From Hydrogenophaga sp. PBL-H3 (lineage in GTDB: Bacteria > Pseudomonadota > Gammaproteobacteria > Burkholderiales > Burkholderiaceae_C), in the NCBI RefSeq assembly GCF_010104355.1, contig NZ_CP044972.1:496001-560000 (forward strand): 64,000 nucleotides of DNA, given 5' to 3'. The notes beneath the pieces were generated by a model. The model was given only the letters and a program-made list of their open reading frames with translations. It was not told the origin of the DNA and made no database searches. Position 1 is the stretch's first letter. Every line of letters starts with the position of its first letter. This document shows, one piece after another, positions 51,609 to 60,373 of the stretch. The translations under genes and the position numbers were made by a program.

Positions 51609-52592
51609 ATGCTGAACAATCTGCTGAAGCCCAAAACCATCAACGTCGAGCAACTCTCGGCAAACCGCGCCAAAGTCACGCTTGAGCCCTTCGAGCGTGG
51701 TTATGGCCATACGTTGGGCAACGCCCTGCGCCGCGTTTTGCTGTCTTCCATGACCGGCCATGCGCCGACTGAAGTCACCATTGCGGGTGTGGTGCACGAG
51801 TATTCGTCGATCGACGGCGTTCAGGAAGACGTGGTCAACATGCTCCTGAACCTCAAGGGCGTGGTGTTCAAGCTCCACAACCGCGATGAAGTCACGCTGA
51901 GCTTGCGCAAAGACGGTGAAGGTCTCGTGACCGCTGCCGACATCCAGACCCCGCACGATGTTGAAATCGTGAACCCCGGCCACGTGATCGCCACGCTGTC
52001 TGCCGGCGCCAAGCTCGACATGCAGATCAAGGTCGAAAAAGGTCGTGGTTATGTGCCGGGCAGCCTGCGTCGCAATGACGATCAGGCCCGCTCCATCGGT
52101 CGCATCGTGTTGGACGCGTCGTTCTCGCCCGTCAAGCGCGTGAGCTACACGGTCGAGAGCGCTCGCGTCGAGCAGCGCACCGATCTGGACAAGCTGGTGC
52201 TGGAGATCGAGACCAACGGTTCCATCGGTCCTGAAGAAGCCGTTCGCGCCTCGGCCAAGATCCTGGTCGAGCAGCTGGCTGTGTTCGCGCAACTCGAAGG
52301 CGCTGAACTCAACTTCGAAGCTCCTGCACAGCGCAGCTCGCAGCAGTTCGACCCGATCCTGTTGCGCCCTGTCGATGAGCTCGAGCTCACCGTGCGTTCG
52401 GCCAACTGCCTCAAGGCCGAGAACATCTATTACATCGGTGATCTGATCCAGCGCACCGAGAACGAGTTGCTCAAGACCCCCAACCTGGGTCGCAAGTCGC
52501 TCAACGAAATCAAGGAAGTGCTCGCTTCGCGCGGCTTGACCTTGGGCATGAAGCTTGAGAACTGGCCACCGGCCGGTTTGGACAAGCACTGA
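51609..52592 (+). CDS. rpoA: RNA polymerase subunit alpha
   Basis: A 327-residue alpha subunit. The N-terminal domain dimerises ([21 protein letters not shown]), and the C-terminal domain has the DNA- and activator-contact helices ([39 protein letters not shown]). GGAAG precedes the ATG. FNR-type activators contact this C-terminal domain, relevant to the stress cluster downstream. Confidence 0.99.
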   Translation: MLNNLLKPKTINVEQLSANRAKVTLEPFERGYGHTLGNALRRVLLSSMTGHAPTEVTIAGVVHEYSSIDGVQEDVVNMLLNLKGVVFKLHNRDEVTLSLRKDGEGLVTAADIQTPHDVEIVNPGHVIATLSAGAKLDMQIKVEKGRGYVPGSLRRNDDQARSIGRIVLDASFSPVKRVSYTVESARVEQRTDLDKLVLEIETNGSIGPEEAVRASAKILVEQLAVFAQLEGAELNFEAPAQRSSQQFDPILLRPVDELELTVRSANCLKAENIYYIGDLIQRTENELLKTPNLGRKSLNEIKEVLASRGLTLGMKLENWPPAGLDKH

Positions 52593-52678
52593 AATTCCGC
52601 TAGCCGGCACGAAGCCGGCCACGGACGAACTCGCAGTACCTGACACGGCTGCGGGCAAAACAACTGAAAGGATGAAAT

Positions 52679-53074
52679 ATGCGTCACGGACACGGACTTA
52701 GAAAACTCAATCGCACCAGCGAACACCGCCTTGCAATGCTTCGCAACATGATGAACTCGTTGCTCACGCACGAAGCCATCAAGACCACGGTGCCCAAGGC
52801 CAAAGAACTGCGCCGCGTGGTCGAACCCATGATCACCCTGGCCAAGGTGGCCACCGTGGCCAACCGCCGCCTGGCATTTGACCGTTTGCGCGACCGCGAT
52901 GTGGTCGTCAAGCTGTTCAACGAACTGGGCCCGCGCTTCGCCGCACGACCCGGTGGTTACACCCGCATCCTGAAGATGGGTTACCGCGTGGGCGACAACG
53001 CTCCGATGGCACTCGTCGAACTCGTGGACCGTGCAGAAGATGCGGCACCCGCGGCCGACGCCGACAAAGCGTGA
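52679..53074 (+). CDS. rplQ: 50S ribosomal protein L17
   Basis: A 131-residue L17 ([23 protein letters not shown]) that ends the ribosomal run. Its stop codon is part of the extended -10 promoter of the following tRNA-fMet gene. Confidence 0.98.
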   Translation: MRHGHGLRKLNRTSEHRLAMLRNMMNSLLTHEAIKTTVPKAKELRRVVEPMITLAKVATVANRRLAFDRLRDRDVVVKLFNELGPRFAARPGGYTRILKMGYRVGDNAPMALVELVDRAEDAAPAADADKA

Positions 53075-53080
53075 TAGAAT
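53072..53080 (+). promoter_or_regulatory. Extended -10 promoter of tRNA-fMet
   Basis: TGATAGAAT is a TGn-extended -10 element. Its first three bases are the rplQ stop codon; the element ends 11 bases before the mature tRNA. Confidence 0.6.
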
Positions 53081-53091
53081 CTAAGGCTTGA

Positions 53092-53168
<77 letters not shown>

Positions 53169-53195
53169 ACCAAATCAAGCGCTTGCTTGTCACTG

Positions 53196-53223
53196 AAGCC
53201 CTCGGAAACGAGGGCTTTTTTGT
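53196..53223 (+). terminator. Terminator of tRNA-fMet and the rpsD-rpoA-rplQ unit
   Basis: AGCCCTCG (53197-53204) pairs with CGAGGGCT (53209-53216) around GAAA, followed by a T run to 53223. Confidence 0.93.
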
Positions 53224-53224
53224 T

Positions 53225-53248
53225 TGTGACGAGGTCTGTGACGAGGTC
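53225..53248 (+). repeat. Tandem 12-bp repeat
   Basis: TGTGACGAGGTC occurs twice head to tail, then TGTG begins a partial third copy. No gene is supported between 53224 and 53454; this strip separates the tRNA terminator from the stress cluster. Confidence 0.85.
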
Positions 53249-53454
53249 TGTGTCGTCACAGAAATCGTTGAGCGACGTTGTGACCGTTGGGCAACTTGTC
53301 GACTCGCTAGTCAACACTTCTTCAAGTTGCTTCTTGCGCAACGTCGGTTGTGCAGCGTCTTCCGACCCTCGGTGCTTCGCGGTGTACGTCGCTAGACGGA
53401 AGCAAGCAGTCTTTCGGCTCGACTAATCCGACTGAGCGAAACGCGTAACGTGCT

Positions 53455-53736
53455 TCAGTGTTCCGAGAGCGGTTCGCCGGGTCGGACGCCTTGGTCCTCG
53501 CGAGCAACGGAGGCCTCTGCCGCGAGCCAGTCTTCCAGGTCGTGACCGTCCACGCAGCCGCGGGCCTCGTACAGCGCGTAGGCCGCTTCGTGAATGCGTG
53601 CCTCGCGCGAATAGCCGGCCTGCGCACTGCCAGAGCCGTCCGGACGAGCATGTCCATCTCCCAGGGACATCACCGCCATCGGAGGCCGCTTGATCAATGC
53701 CTTCGTGCCAACCGCGCTGGCTGAAGTCTGCTTCAT
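53455..53736 (-). CDS. DUF2934 domain-containing protein
   Basis: A 93-residue protein. The C-terminal part carries the DUF2934 pattern (IHEAAYALYEARGCVDGHDLEDWLAAEA), a short helical motif of unknown function common in proteins near stress genes of betaproteobacteria. The N-terminal half has no recognisable features. AGGAG precedes the ATG at 53736. The FNR-type box at 53844-53857 with a TAGTCT -10 on the minus strand (53822-53817) points to this gene. Confidence 0.85.
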   Translation of the reverse strand: MKQTSASAVGTKALIKRPPMAVMSLGDGHARPDGSGSAQAGYSREARIHEAAYALYEARGCVDGHDLEDWLAAEASVAREDQGVRPGEPLSEH

Positions 53737-53843
53737 GTCTGTGCTCCTGTTAATACAAGTATTTGTGGGTTGCACCTGAACTGCAGCTGCGTGAATGAAG
53801 CCGAGGGTGCATGTGCAGACTAGTGACTTGCGCGTTAACCACG

Positions 53844-53857
53844 TTGAGCACACTCAA
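53844..53857. promoter_or_regulatory. FNR/FixK/DNR-type box between the DUF2934 and CBS genes
   Basis: TTGAGCACACTCAA matches TTGA-N6-TCAA perfectly. On the minus strand TAGTCT (53822-53817) follows after 21 bp, toward the DUF2934 gene. On the plus strand only a weak -10 candidate is seen before the CBS gene. Confidence 0.65.
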
Positions 53858-53937
53858 TCCGGACACTTGCCCGGAGCGCACACTGAAACGCCTCGGAGAG
53901 GCAGTGGCCTTTCCTGGCCACGTCACAGGAGTTCCAC

Positions 53938-54480
53938 ATGCAAGTCGGCACCGTCTGTACCCGACAGGTCGTCACCATTGATGCCGGCAGCTCGGTTGCA
54001 GAAGCGGCGTGTCGCATGCGTGACCACCATGTTGGCTCGCTGGTGGTGACCCAATCCACCGCCGACGGCGCACAGGTGATCGGCATCGTGACGGATCGGG
54101 ATCTGGTGATGGACGTACTGACCCAGCCCGCAACATCCCTTCAAGCGCCGATCGAGACCTGGGCCCGGAAAGATCTCGTCTTCCTGGTGGAGGACGACAG
54201 TCTGGAGAACGCGGTGGCGGCAATGCAGGCGCGCGGTGTGAGGCGCCTGTTGGTGAAAGATGCCACGGGTCACCTGTGTGGCGTCCTTTCAATTGATGAC
54301 CTGTTGGACTCCTTTGCAGTCCACTTGGCAGGTCTGGCGGGCGTGTTTCGCAGCGGCCCTCAATGGAAGGCCGGTACGACGCAGGCGCCTTCCTTCGCCA
54401 AAAGCAGCGAATCCCCGCGGTTTCCCGGCTTTGGCCTCGGCGCGTGGTCGCGCGCCGTCTCCAGCGCGGGGCGGCCATGA
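53938..54480 (+). CDS. CBS-domain protein
   Basis: A 180-residue protein with a CBS pair: first repeat VCTRQVVTIDAGSSVAEAACRMRDHHVGSLVV ending at GIVTDRDLVMDVL, second from VFLVEDDSLENAVAAMQ to GVLSIDDLLD. Such pairs usually bind adenine nucleotides and sense energy or redox state. The last 45 residues are low-complexity and have no known domain. AGGAG precedes the ATG at 53938. It heads a plus-strand unit with a tiny membrane ORF. A second CBS protein is at the right end of the cluster. Confidence 0.88.
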   Translation: MQVGTVCTRQVVTIDAGSSVAEAACRMRDHHVGSLVVTQSTADGAQVIGIVTDRDLVMDVLTQPATSLQAPIETWARKDLVFLVEDDSLENAVAAMQARGVRRLLVKDATGHLCGVLSIDDLLDSFAVHLAGLAGVFRSGPQWKAGTTQAPSFAKSSESPRFPGFGLGAWSRAVSSAGRP

Positions 54481-54611
54481 GGCTGCTCATAGCTTTGATC
54501 GTTGCCCTGGTCACCATCTTCGGATCGCTGTTCGGCCTGCGCCGCTGCGAGGGCAGTGAATTGCCGAGCAACACCGTGTCTTCCCCGCTGTCCAGCCTCG
54601 CTTCCCGGTGA
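54477..54611 (+). CDS. Putative small membrane protein
   Basis: A 44-residue frame whose first 20 residues form one hydrophobic helix (MRLLIALIVALVTIFGSLFG), followed by a short polar tail. Its ATG overlaps the stop of the CBS gene (ATGA), which supports coupled translation. No homologous family is recognised, so it is tentative. Confidence 0.45.
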   Translation: MRLLIALIVALVTIFGSLFGLRRCEGSELPSNTVSSPLSSLASR

Positions 54612-54620
54612 GCCTTTACC

Positions 54621-55631
54621 TCACATCATCAGCACAGCCGCGCCCTGCAGGCGGCCGGCACGCAGGTCGTCCAGCGCTTTGTTGGCCTGTTCCAGCGCGT
54701 AGGCGGTGGTGTCCACCCGCAGGGGCGCGGTGTCCACGAACGCGAGGAACGCCGAGGCATCGGCACGAGTGAGGTTGGCCACCGAGACCAGCTGACGCTC
54801 CTCCCACAGCCATGCGTAGGGAAAGGCCGGGATATCGCTCATGTGAATGCCCCCGCACACCACACGTCCGCCCTTGCGCACGGCGCGCAAGGCCAGCGGC
54901 ACCAGTGCACCCACCGGCGCAAAGATGATCGCGGCGTCCAGCGGTGTGGGTGGAGCCTCGTCGGAACCGCCCGCCCATGCAACGCCCAGCTCACGCGCAA
55001 AGCCCTGGGCCTGCGCATCGCCGGGGCGGGTGAAGGCGTACACCTGCCGGCCTTGGTGCCGCGCGACCTGGGCCATCAGGTGGGCCGCCGCCCCGAAGCC
55101 GTAGAGACCAAGCACCCGGGCATCATCGCCGGCCATGCACAAGGCCCGCCAGCCGATCAGTCCGGCACACAGCAGGGGCGCCAGGTGCTGCGCGTCCATG
55201 GGCAGGTCCAGCGGCAGGCAGAACGCGGCTTCGGCGATCACATGGCTGGCAAAACCGCCGTCGCGCCCCTGTCCGGTGAACAGCGCGTGGTCGCACAGGT
55301 TCTCGCGCCCGACCCGGCAGAACGCGCAGTGGCCGCAGGTGTGGGCCAACCAAGGCACGCCCATGCGCTCACCCAGCCGGCTCGCGTCCACGCCCGGCCC
55401 CACCGCTTCCACCACACCGACGATCTCGTGTCCCGGCACCAGCGGCAGCCGCGGCAAGGGCAACTCGCCGTCGACCACATGCAGGTCGGTTCGGCACACG
55501 GCACAGGCCTCGACACGAAGCCGCAGCTCACCCGGCCCGGGCTCGGGCAGTAGGCGGGTTTCCAGCCGCAGGGCCTGGGCGGGCGCGTGCAGGACCATGG
55601 CGCGCATCGTGGACGGAGAGATCCGGGACAT
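54621..55631 (-). CDS. Zinc-dependent alcohol dehydrogenase family protein
   Basis: A 336-residue medium-chain dehydrogenase. Catalytic zinc ligands are Cys in CRTDLHVVDG and the HE pair of VPGHEIVG; the structural zinc site has four cysteines in CGHCAFCRVGRENLC. The NAD-binding segment is VLGLYGFGAAAHLMAQVA, in which the glycine motif is slightly unusual (GFGAAA). Similar enzymes occur in anaerobic and stress gene clusters. The ATG at 55631 was chosen with AAGG upstream. It is divergent from the UspA gene, with an FNR-like box between them. Confidence 0.9.
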   Translation of the reverse strand: MSRISPSTMRAMVLHAPAQALRLETRLLPEPGPGELRLRVEACAVCRTDLHVVDGELPLPRLPLVPGHEIVGVVEAVGPGVDASRLGERMGVPWLAHTCGHCAFCRVGRENLCDHALFTGQGRDGGFASHVIAEAAFCLPLDLPMDAQHLAPLLCAGLIGWRALCMAGDDARVLGLYGFGAAAHLMAQVARHQGRQVYAFTRPGDAQAQGFARELGVAWAGGSDEAPPTPLDAAIIFAPVGALVPLALRAVRKGGRVVCGGIHMSDIPAFPYAWLWEERQLVSVANLTRADASAFLAFVDTAPLRVDTTAYALEQANKALDDLRAGRLQGAAVLMM

Positions 55632-55665
55632 GGCGGGACCTTGACCCGGCTTGAACAGCCCGGGA

Positions 55666-55679
55666 TTGAGCCTGCGCAA
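55666..55679 (+). promoter_or_regulatory. FNR-like box (one mismatch) upstream of the UspA gene
   Basis: TTGAGCCTGCGCAA has seven of eight TTGA/TCAA positions. TAGCGT at 55702-55707 follows after 22 bp, the same geometry as at the cytochrome c gene. Confidence 0.5.
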
Positions 55680-55742
55680 CGAAGTCCGGATCGAGTGGGC
55701 GTAGCGTCCCGTTCGCGCACGATTACTTTCAAAGGTCAGACC

Positions 55743-56564
55743 ATGCAAGCCCCCGGCTCCATCCTGCTGCATCTCGACAGTTCAGCCCGCACGGCCCAGC
55801 GCATCCAGCTCGCGCGCCAACTGGCCGAGGATTTTTCGGCGCAGGTGACGGGCCAGCCCTGCCTGCTGACGGCCCTGGTGCGCTACCCGTTTGCCATGGA
55901 AGGCGCAGGCGCCGCCGTGGCCGCCACGCAGGAGCAGGACAAGGAGGCGATCGACAAGATCCACAAGCTGTTCCATCAGCTCGCGGCTGGCCATGGCCGG
56001 CTTCATTGGACCGACCCGCTGGCCGATGGGCCGTGGGGCTTTGCGCGCCAGGCCCTGTATGCCGATCTGGTGATCCTGGGACAGCGCGATGCGAAGGACC
56101 CTGCGGCGGCGGAACTGCCGTCCGACTTTGTCTCCAGCGTGCTGCTCGACAGCGGTCGGCCCGGCCTGATCCTGCCCTTCAGCGGCGAGATCGGTGTCGT
56201 CGGTCGCACGGTGCTGGTGGCCTGGAAGGAGACCCGCACGTCGGCCCGCGCAGTGTCTGCGTCCTTGCCCTGGCTGCAGCGGGCAGGGCAGGTGCACGCA
56301 GTGGGGTTCGGCGAAGACGTGGATGCGACGCTGCAACCGCTGCAAGACTACCTGCAGACCCACTGTGTTCACACCAAGACCCACGCGGGCGGCCCTGAAG
56401 ACAGCGAGGTCGGTGAACGCCTGCTGTCGATGGCGGCGGACGTGGACGCGGACCTGCTCGTGATGGGCTGCTATGGACACGGGCGGACCCGCGAGTGGGT
56501 GCTGGGAGGTGCCACGCGCACGGTGCTGGCCTCGATGACGCTGCCGGTGTTGATGGCGCATTGA
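55743..56564 (+). CDS. Tandem universal stress protein (UspA family)
   Basis: A 273-residue protein made of two Usp folds. The first repeat is degenerate. The second carries the ATP-binding pattern G-2x-G-9x-G-T in MGCYGHGRTREWVLGGATRTVL. In other proteobacteria, Usp genes of this kind are induced by oxygen limitation through FNR/Anr. The ATG at 55743 follows a weak AGG site. The stop codon lies inside the FNR-type box of the next unit. Confidence 0.9.
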   Translation: MQAPGSILLHLDSSARTAQRIQLARQLAEDFSAQVTGQPCLLTALVRYPFAMEGAGAAVAATQEQDKEAIDKIHKLFHQLAAGHGRLHWTDPLADGPWGFARQALYADLVILGQRDAKDPAAAELPSDFVSSVLLDSGRPGLILPFSGEIGVVGRTVLVAWKETRTSARAVSASLPWLQRAGQVHAVGFGEDVDATLQPLQDYLQTHCVHTKTHAGGPEDSEVGERLLSMAADVDADLLVMGCYGHGRTREWVLGGATRTVLASMTLPVLMAH

Positions 56565-56574
56565 GCAGGCTCAA
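56561..56574 (+). promoter_or_regulatory. FNR/FixK/DNR-type box upstream of the GYD-protease-DHH-PRPP unit
   Basis: TTGAGCAGGCTCAA matches TTGA-N6-TCAA perfectly and overlaps the UspA stop codon. TAGAGT (56596-56601) follows after 21 bp; the GYD gene starts about 30 bases later. Confidence 0.65.
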
Positions 56575-56634
56575 GCGGCTTTCGCGGTGGGCCCCTAGAG
56601 TGACCTCCTTGCTGTCACGCAACGGGAAGTCGCC

Positions 56635-56943
56635 ATGCCCACCTTCATCCTCCTGACCCGCCTGGCGCCGCAGGCATTGCACCAGCCCAAGTCGTTCGAG
56701 ACGCTGGAGCGGCACGTGTCGCAGCAGGTGCTGAACCACTGCCCGACGCTGAAGTGGGTCAGCAGCCACGCGCTGCTGGGCCCCTGGGACTACCTGGACA
56801 TCATCGAGGCGCCCGACATGGAGACCATGACGCGGGCTTCCCTGCTGGTGCGCAGCTACGGCAAGGCCCACACCGAAATCTGGCCCGCCATGCCGTGGCC
56901 CGACTTCAAGCAGATGCTGCGGGCCCTGGCCCAGGAGGAGTGA
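56635..56943 (+). CDS. GYD-domain protein
   Basis: A 102-residue protein of the GYD family (TFILLTRLAPQAL, LGPWDYLDIIEAPDMETM, AHTEIWPAMPW). The domain is a small alpha/beta fold related to ferredoxin-like proteins; its role is unknown. It is the first gene of a four-gene plus-strand unit that probably starts at the FNR-type promoter just upstream. Confidence 0.85.
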   Translation: MPTFILLTRLAPQALHQPKSFETLERHVSQQVLNHCPTLKWVSSHALLGPWDYLDIIEAPDMETMTRASLLVRSYGKAHTEIWPAMPWPDFKQMLRALAQEE

Positions 56944-56948
56944 GCAGG

Positions 56949-58391
56949 ATGGACATGCACCGGCGAGCACACACGCAGGCGTTGTGGCGTGCCCGGTGGG
57001 TGGCCCTGGTGGTGAGCGCCTTGCAGGGCATGGTCGCGCCGGCACAGACCCCGCCACCGGTGGCCCCGCGGGCCGCCGTGATCCCGGGGGCGATCATGCC
57101 CAACTACCGCGCCATCGTTCAGCTGGCTGCGCCGGCCGTGGTCGGCATCACGGTCACCGGCTCGCGCAAGGTCTCGCCCCAGGACTGGCTGCCCTGGCCC
57201 GACGAAGAGCCCTTCTCCTCCCTCTTCAAGAACCTGCCGCGCGGCACACCGCCGGGTGAGCGGGCTTTTCGTGGCCAGGGCTCGGGCTTCATCATCACGG
57301 CCGACGGCCTGGTGCTCACCAGCGCGCACGTCATCCAGGGCGCCGAGCAGATCCTGGTACGGCTGAGCGACCGGCGCGAGTTCAAGGCCCAGGTGCTGGG
57401 GACCGATCCGCTGACCGATGTGGCGGTGCTGCGCGTGGCAGCCAGCCAGTTGCCGGTGGTGCGGCTGGGGCGCGTGGACGACCTGCAAGTGGGTGACCCG
57501 GTGCTCGCGATCGGCGCACCCTACGGCCTGGAGCAGACCGCCACGCAAGGCATCGTGAGCGCCAAAGGCCGTGCCTTGCCCGGCGAATCCGTTGTCACGT
57601 TCATCCAGACCGACGCGGCGGTGAACCCGGGCAACTCGGGTGGGCCCTTGCTCGATGCCAGCGCTTCGGTGGTGGGCATCAACGCCCAGATCTATTCACA
57701 GTCGGGCGGCTACCAGGGCCTGTCGTTCGCCATTCCGATCGAGGTGGCCTTGCGCGTCAAGGACCAGATCGTCGCGCACGGGCGGGCCCAGCATGCGCGG
57801 CTGGGTGTGTCGATCCAGAACCTGAACCAGTCGCTGGCCCGCTCCTTCGGCCTTGATGTGCCCAATGGCGCCCTGGTGGTGAGTGTGGCGCGCGACAGCG
57901 CCGCACGCTCCGCCGGCCTGATGGCGGGTGACGTGATCACGTCCGTCAATGGCCAGCGCGTCGACAACGCAGGCGAACTCGGCGCCCGGCTGGCGCTGCT
58001 GTCACCCGGCGACACGGTCCAACTCACGGTGTGGCGCAACCGTGCCCAGCGCACATTGAGCGTGACACTGGGGCGGGCCTCCGACGACACGGCTCCGAGC
58101 ACCCAAAGGTCCGCTGCGGCACCGGGCCAACTCGGTCTGAACCTGCGACCGCTCACTCGCGAGGAGCGCGAAGCGGCGTCGCTGGACAGTGGCGGCTTGA
58201 TGGTCGTGGACAGCTCGGGCCTGGCGGCGCGCGCGGGGGTGGTGGCGGGCGACGTGCTGCTGGCGGTCAATGGCACACCGGTGTCGTCAGTGGAGCAGGT
58301 GCGCGCCATGATTGCGCGCAAGCCCCCTGCCGTGGCGCTGCTGATCGAGCGAGACGGTGATCGTCTTTTCATTCCCGTCGAGTTGGACTGA
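56949..58391 (+). CDS. DegP/DegQ-like periplasmic serine protease (S1C) with two PDZ domains
   Basis: A 480-residue HtrA-type protease for periplasmic quality control. A short signal segment (residues about 14-32) is followed by the trypsin-like domain with the triad His127 (TSAHVI), Asp157 (LTDVAVL) and Ser230 (GNSGGPL). Two PDZ domains follow (LGVSIQNL and on; LGLNLRPL and on). ATG at 56949, 5 bases after the GYD gene. It may protect envelope proteins under the same stress that induces the neighbours. Confidence 0.93.
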   Translation: MDMHRRAHTQALWRARWVALVVSALQGMVAPAQTPPPVAPRAAVIPGAIMPNYRAIVQLAAPAVVGITVTGSRKVSPQDWLPWPDEEPFSSLFKNLPRGTPPGERAFRGQGSGFIITADGLVLTSAHVIQGAEQILVRLSDRREFKAQVLGTDPLTDVAVLRVAASQLPVVRLGRVDDLQVGDPVLAIGAPYGLEQTATQGIVSAKGRALPGESVVTFIQTDAAVNPGNSGGPLLDASASVVGINAQIYSQSGGYQGLSFAIPIEVALRVKDQIVAHGRAQHARLGVSIQNLNQSLARSFGLDVPNGALVVSVARDSAARSAGLMAGDVITSVNGQRVDNAGELGARLALLSPGDTVQLTVWRNRAQRTLSVTLGRASDDTAPSTQRSAAAPGQLGLNLRPLTREEREAASLDSGGLMVVDSSGLAARAGVVAGDVLLAVNGTPVSSVEQVRAMIARKPPAVALLIERDGDRLFIPVELD

Positions 58392-58400
58392 ATCCCCGCC

Positions 58401-59405
58401 ATGACAGCACCCGACACGACACCGCCCCGGGGTCATGCGGTGGCGCGCTTCGATGTGTGCAATGGTGATGCCGATGGGCTGTGCGCGGTGCGGCAGTGGC
58501 GCCTGCACGACCCGTCGGCTGCGCGCCTGATCACCGGGCTCAAGCGCGACATTGCCCTGTTGCAACAGGTGCCGTGCGTGGCGGACAGTGAGGTGCTGGT
58601 GTGCGACCTGTCGATGCAGCGCAACCGGGCAGCGCTGGACCGGCTGTTGGAGGGCGGCGCGCAGGTGCGCTGGTTCGATCACCACTGGAGCGGTCCGGTG
58701 CCGGCCCACCATCGCCTTGATGCCCACCTCGATTTCAGCCATGAGGTGTGCACCAGCCTGCTGGTGGACCGGTACCTGGGCGGGCGCTTCCGCGCCTGGG
58801 CCCTGGTGGGTGCCTACGGCGACGAACTCACCGCCGTGGCCGACCGCCTGGGTGAGGCGTCGGGGCTCGACCCGTTGCACCGCGCGCTGCTGCGCCGCCT
58901 TGGCCTGGCCATCAACTACAACGCCTACGGCGAAGACCCGTCGGACGTGTGCATCGCGCCAGCCGGGTTGTACGAGCGACTGGCGCGCCACAGCTCGCCG
59001 TGGACCCTGCTGCGCGACGAACCGGTGATCCACGAGATCGAGGCCTGCCGGCGGCGCGACTTCCGGGTGGCCATGGGGGTCCAGCCCCATTGGGAAAGCG
59101 CGCAGGCCCGCGTGGTGGTGCTGCCCTCGGCACCCTGGAGCCGCCGGGTCTCGGGTTTCCTGGCCAACGCGCTGGCGGCGGTGCACCCCGGCCAGGCCCA
59201 GGCCGTGCTCACCGAGCGGCACGACGGCCACTACACGGTCAGTGTTCGCGCGCCGCGCACGTCACCCCATGGCGCACACACGGTGTGCCAGGCCTTTGGT
59301 GGCAGCGGGCGGGCCGCTGCCGCCGGCATCGACGCCCTGCCCGCGGACGCGCTGGACCCTTTTGTGCGCTCACTGTCGCAGGCGCGCTGGGAAGCCCCAT
59401 GCTGA
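58401..59405 (+). CDS. DHH-family phosphoesterase
   Basis: A 334-residue phosphoesterase of the DHH superfamily (RecJ, NrnA, c-di-AMP phosphodiesterases). Motif I is FDVCNGDADG, and the DHH motif is WFDHHWSG. The C-terminal DHHA1-like element reads GGSGRAAAAG where GGGH-x-x-AAG is usual, so the conserved histidine seems to be missing. Substrate unknown. Its last 7 bases overlap the PRPP-synthetase homologue, and it begins 9 bases after the protease gene. Confidence 0.88.
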   Translation: MTAPDTTPPRGHAVARFDVCNGDADGLCAVRQWRLHDPSAARLITGLKRDIALLQQVPCVADSEVLVCDLSMQRNRAALDRLLEGGAQVRWFDHHWSGPVPAHHRLDAHLDFSHEVCTSLLVDRYLGGRFRAWALVGAYGDELTAVADRLGEASGLDPLHRALLRRLGLAINYNAYGEDPSDVCIAPAGLYERLARHSSPWTLLRDEPVIHEIEACRRRDFRVAMGVQPHWESAQARVVVLPSAPWSRRVSGFLANALAAVHPGQAQAVLTERHDGHYTVSVRAPRTSPHGAHTVCQAFGGSGRAAAAGIDALPADALDPFVRSLSQARWEAPC

Positions 59406-60373
59406 TCTTTTCGCTCGACGGAGGCACCGATCTGGCGCGCGCCCTGAGCACCCGGCTGGCGCAGCCGCTGGCCGACTTCGAGGACCGCGCCTTCGAAGAC
59501 GGCGAACACAAGTGGCGCCCGCTGTGTGACCCGCGCGCGCAGCAGGTGTTCGTGCTGGCCAGCCTGCACGGCCGCCCCGACGCGAGCCCGCACGACGCCC
59601 TGTGCCGGCTGTTGATGTTCATCGGTACGCTGCGCGACCACGGCGCGGCGCGCATCACGGCCCTGGTGCCCTATCTGGCCTATGCGCGCAAGGACCGCCG
59701 GACGCAACCATTCGATCCGCTGGCACTTCGATACGTGGCTCAAATGTTCGAAGCGGTCGGCACCGACGAGTTGGTGGTGCTCGATGCGCACAATTCAGCG
59801 GCCCTTCAGAACGCGTTTCGGGTACCAACCCAACTGCTGGAGGCCCATCAGGCTTTTCAGACCGTAGCCCGAGCCATTGCAGAACATGGACCATGCGCAG
59901 TGGCATCTCCCGACCCGGGAGGGGTGAAACGGGCACAGCTGTGGCGAGAGGCACTGGAGACTGAGCTCTCACAACCTCTGGGCTTTGCCGTGGTGGACAA
60001 GCGGCGCAGGGCGGGTCAGGTCACAGGTCAGCATCTGGTGGCGGGTGACGTGGAGGGTTGTACCGTGCTGCTGCTCGACGACCTCATCGCCAGCGGCGAG
60101 ACCATGGTGAGGGCTGCCATCGCATTGCGCCTGGCCGGCGCGCGCGAGGTAGTGGCGTTCGCCGCCCATGGCCTGTTCACGGGCGACGCCTGCCTTGTTC
60201 TTGGCGACCCAGCCATCAGTCGGGTGGTGGTGACCAACAGCGTGCCGTCATTCCGCGTACCGGCGGATTCGGCCTTGGCGGGCAAGCTGACGGTTGTGTC
60301 GGCCGCCGCCCTCTTTTCGGAGGCCGTCAGCGAGCGCTGCTCGTCGATTCCGGCGGCTCCACCGATTCGTTGA
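59399..60373 (+). CDS. Ribose-phosphate pyrophosphokinase homologue (second, stress-linked type)
   Basis: A 324-residue homologue of PRPP synthetase. Conserved: YLAYARKDRRTQPF, the histidine of LDAHNS, SPDPGGVKRA, the flexible-loop start K201-R-R in VDKRRRAG and the PRPP-binding loop DD in LLDDLIASGET (227-228). It is clearly more divergent than the housekeeping enzyme, so it may make PRPP under special conditions or act on another sugar phosphate. Overlap with the DHH gene implies coupled translation. Its 3' end overlaps the convergent phosphotransferase gene by 47 bases. Confidence 0.85.
   Translation: MLIFSLDGGTDLARALSTRLAQPLADFEDRAFEDGEHKWRPLCDPRAQQVFVLASLHGRPDASPHDALCRLLMFIGTLRDHGAARITALVPYLAYARKDRRTQPFDPLALRYVAQMFEAVGTDELVVLDAHNSAALQNAFRVPTQLLEAHQAFQTVARAIAEHGPCAVASPDPGGVKRAQLWREALETELSQPLGFAVVDKRRRAGQVTGQHLVAGDVEGCTVLLLDDLIASGETMVRAAIALRLAGAREVVAFAAHGLFTGDACLVLGDPAISRVVVTNSVPSFRVPADSALAGKLTVVSAAALFSEAVSERCSSIPAAPPIR

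Noticed and set aside
52602-52620. GCCGGC repeated around ACGAA between rpoA and rplQ as a terminator
   Set aside because: No T run follows and the two genes are expected to be co-transcribed.
55631-55645. Second FNR-dependent -10 element for the alcohol dehydrogenase on the minus strand
   Set aside because: No TAGNNT-like hexamer lies at the right distance from the 55666 box, so I link that box only to the UspA gene.
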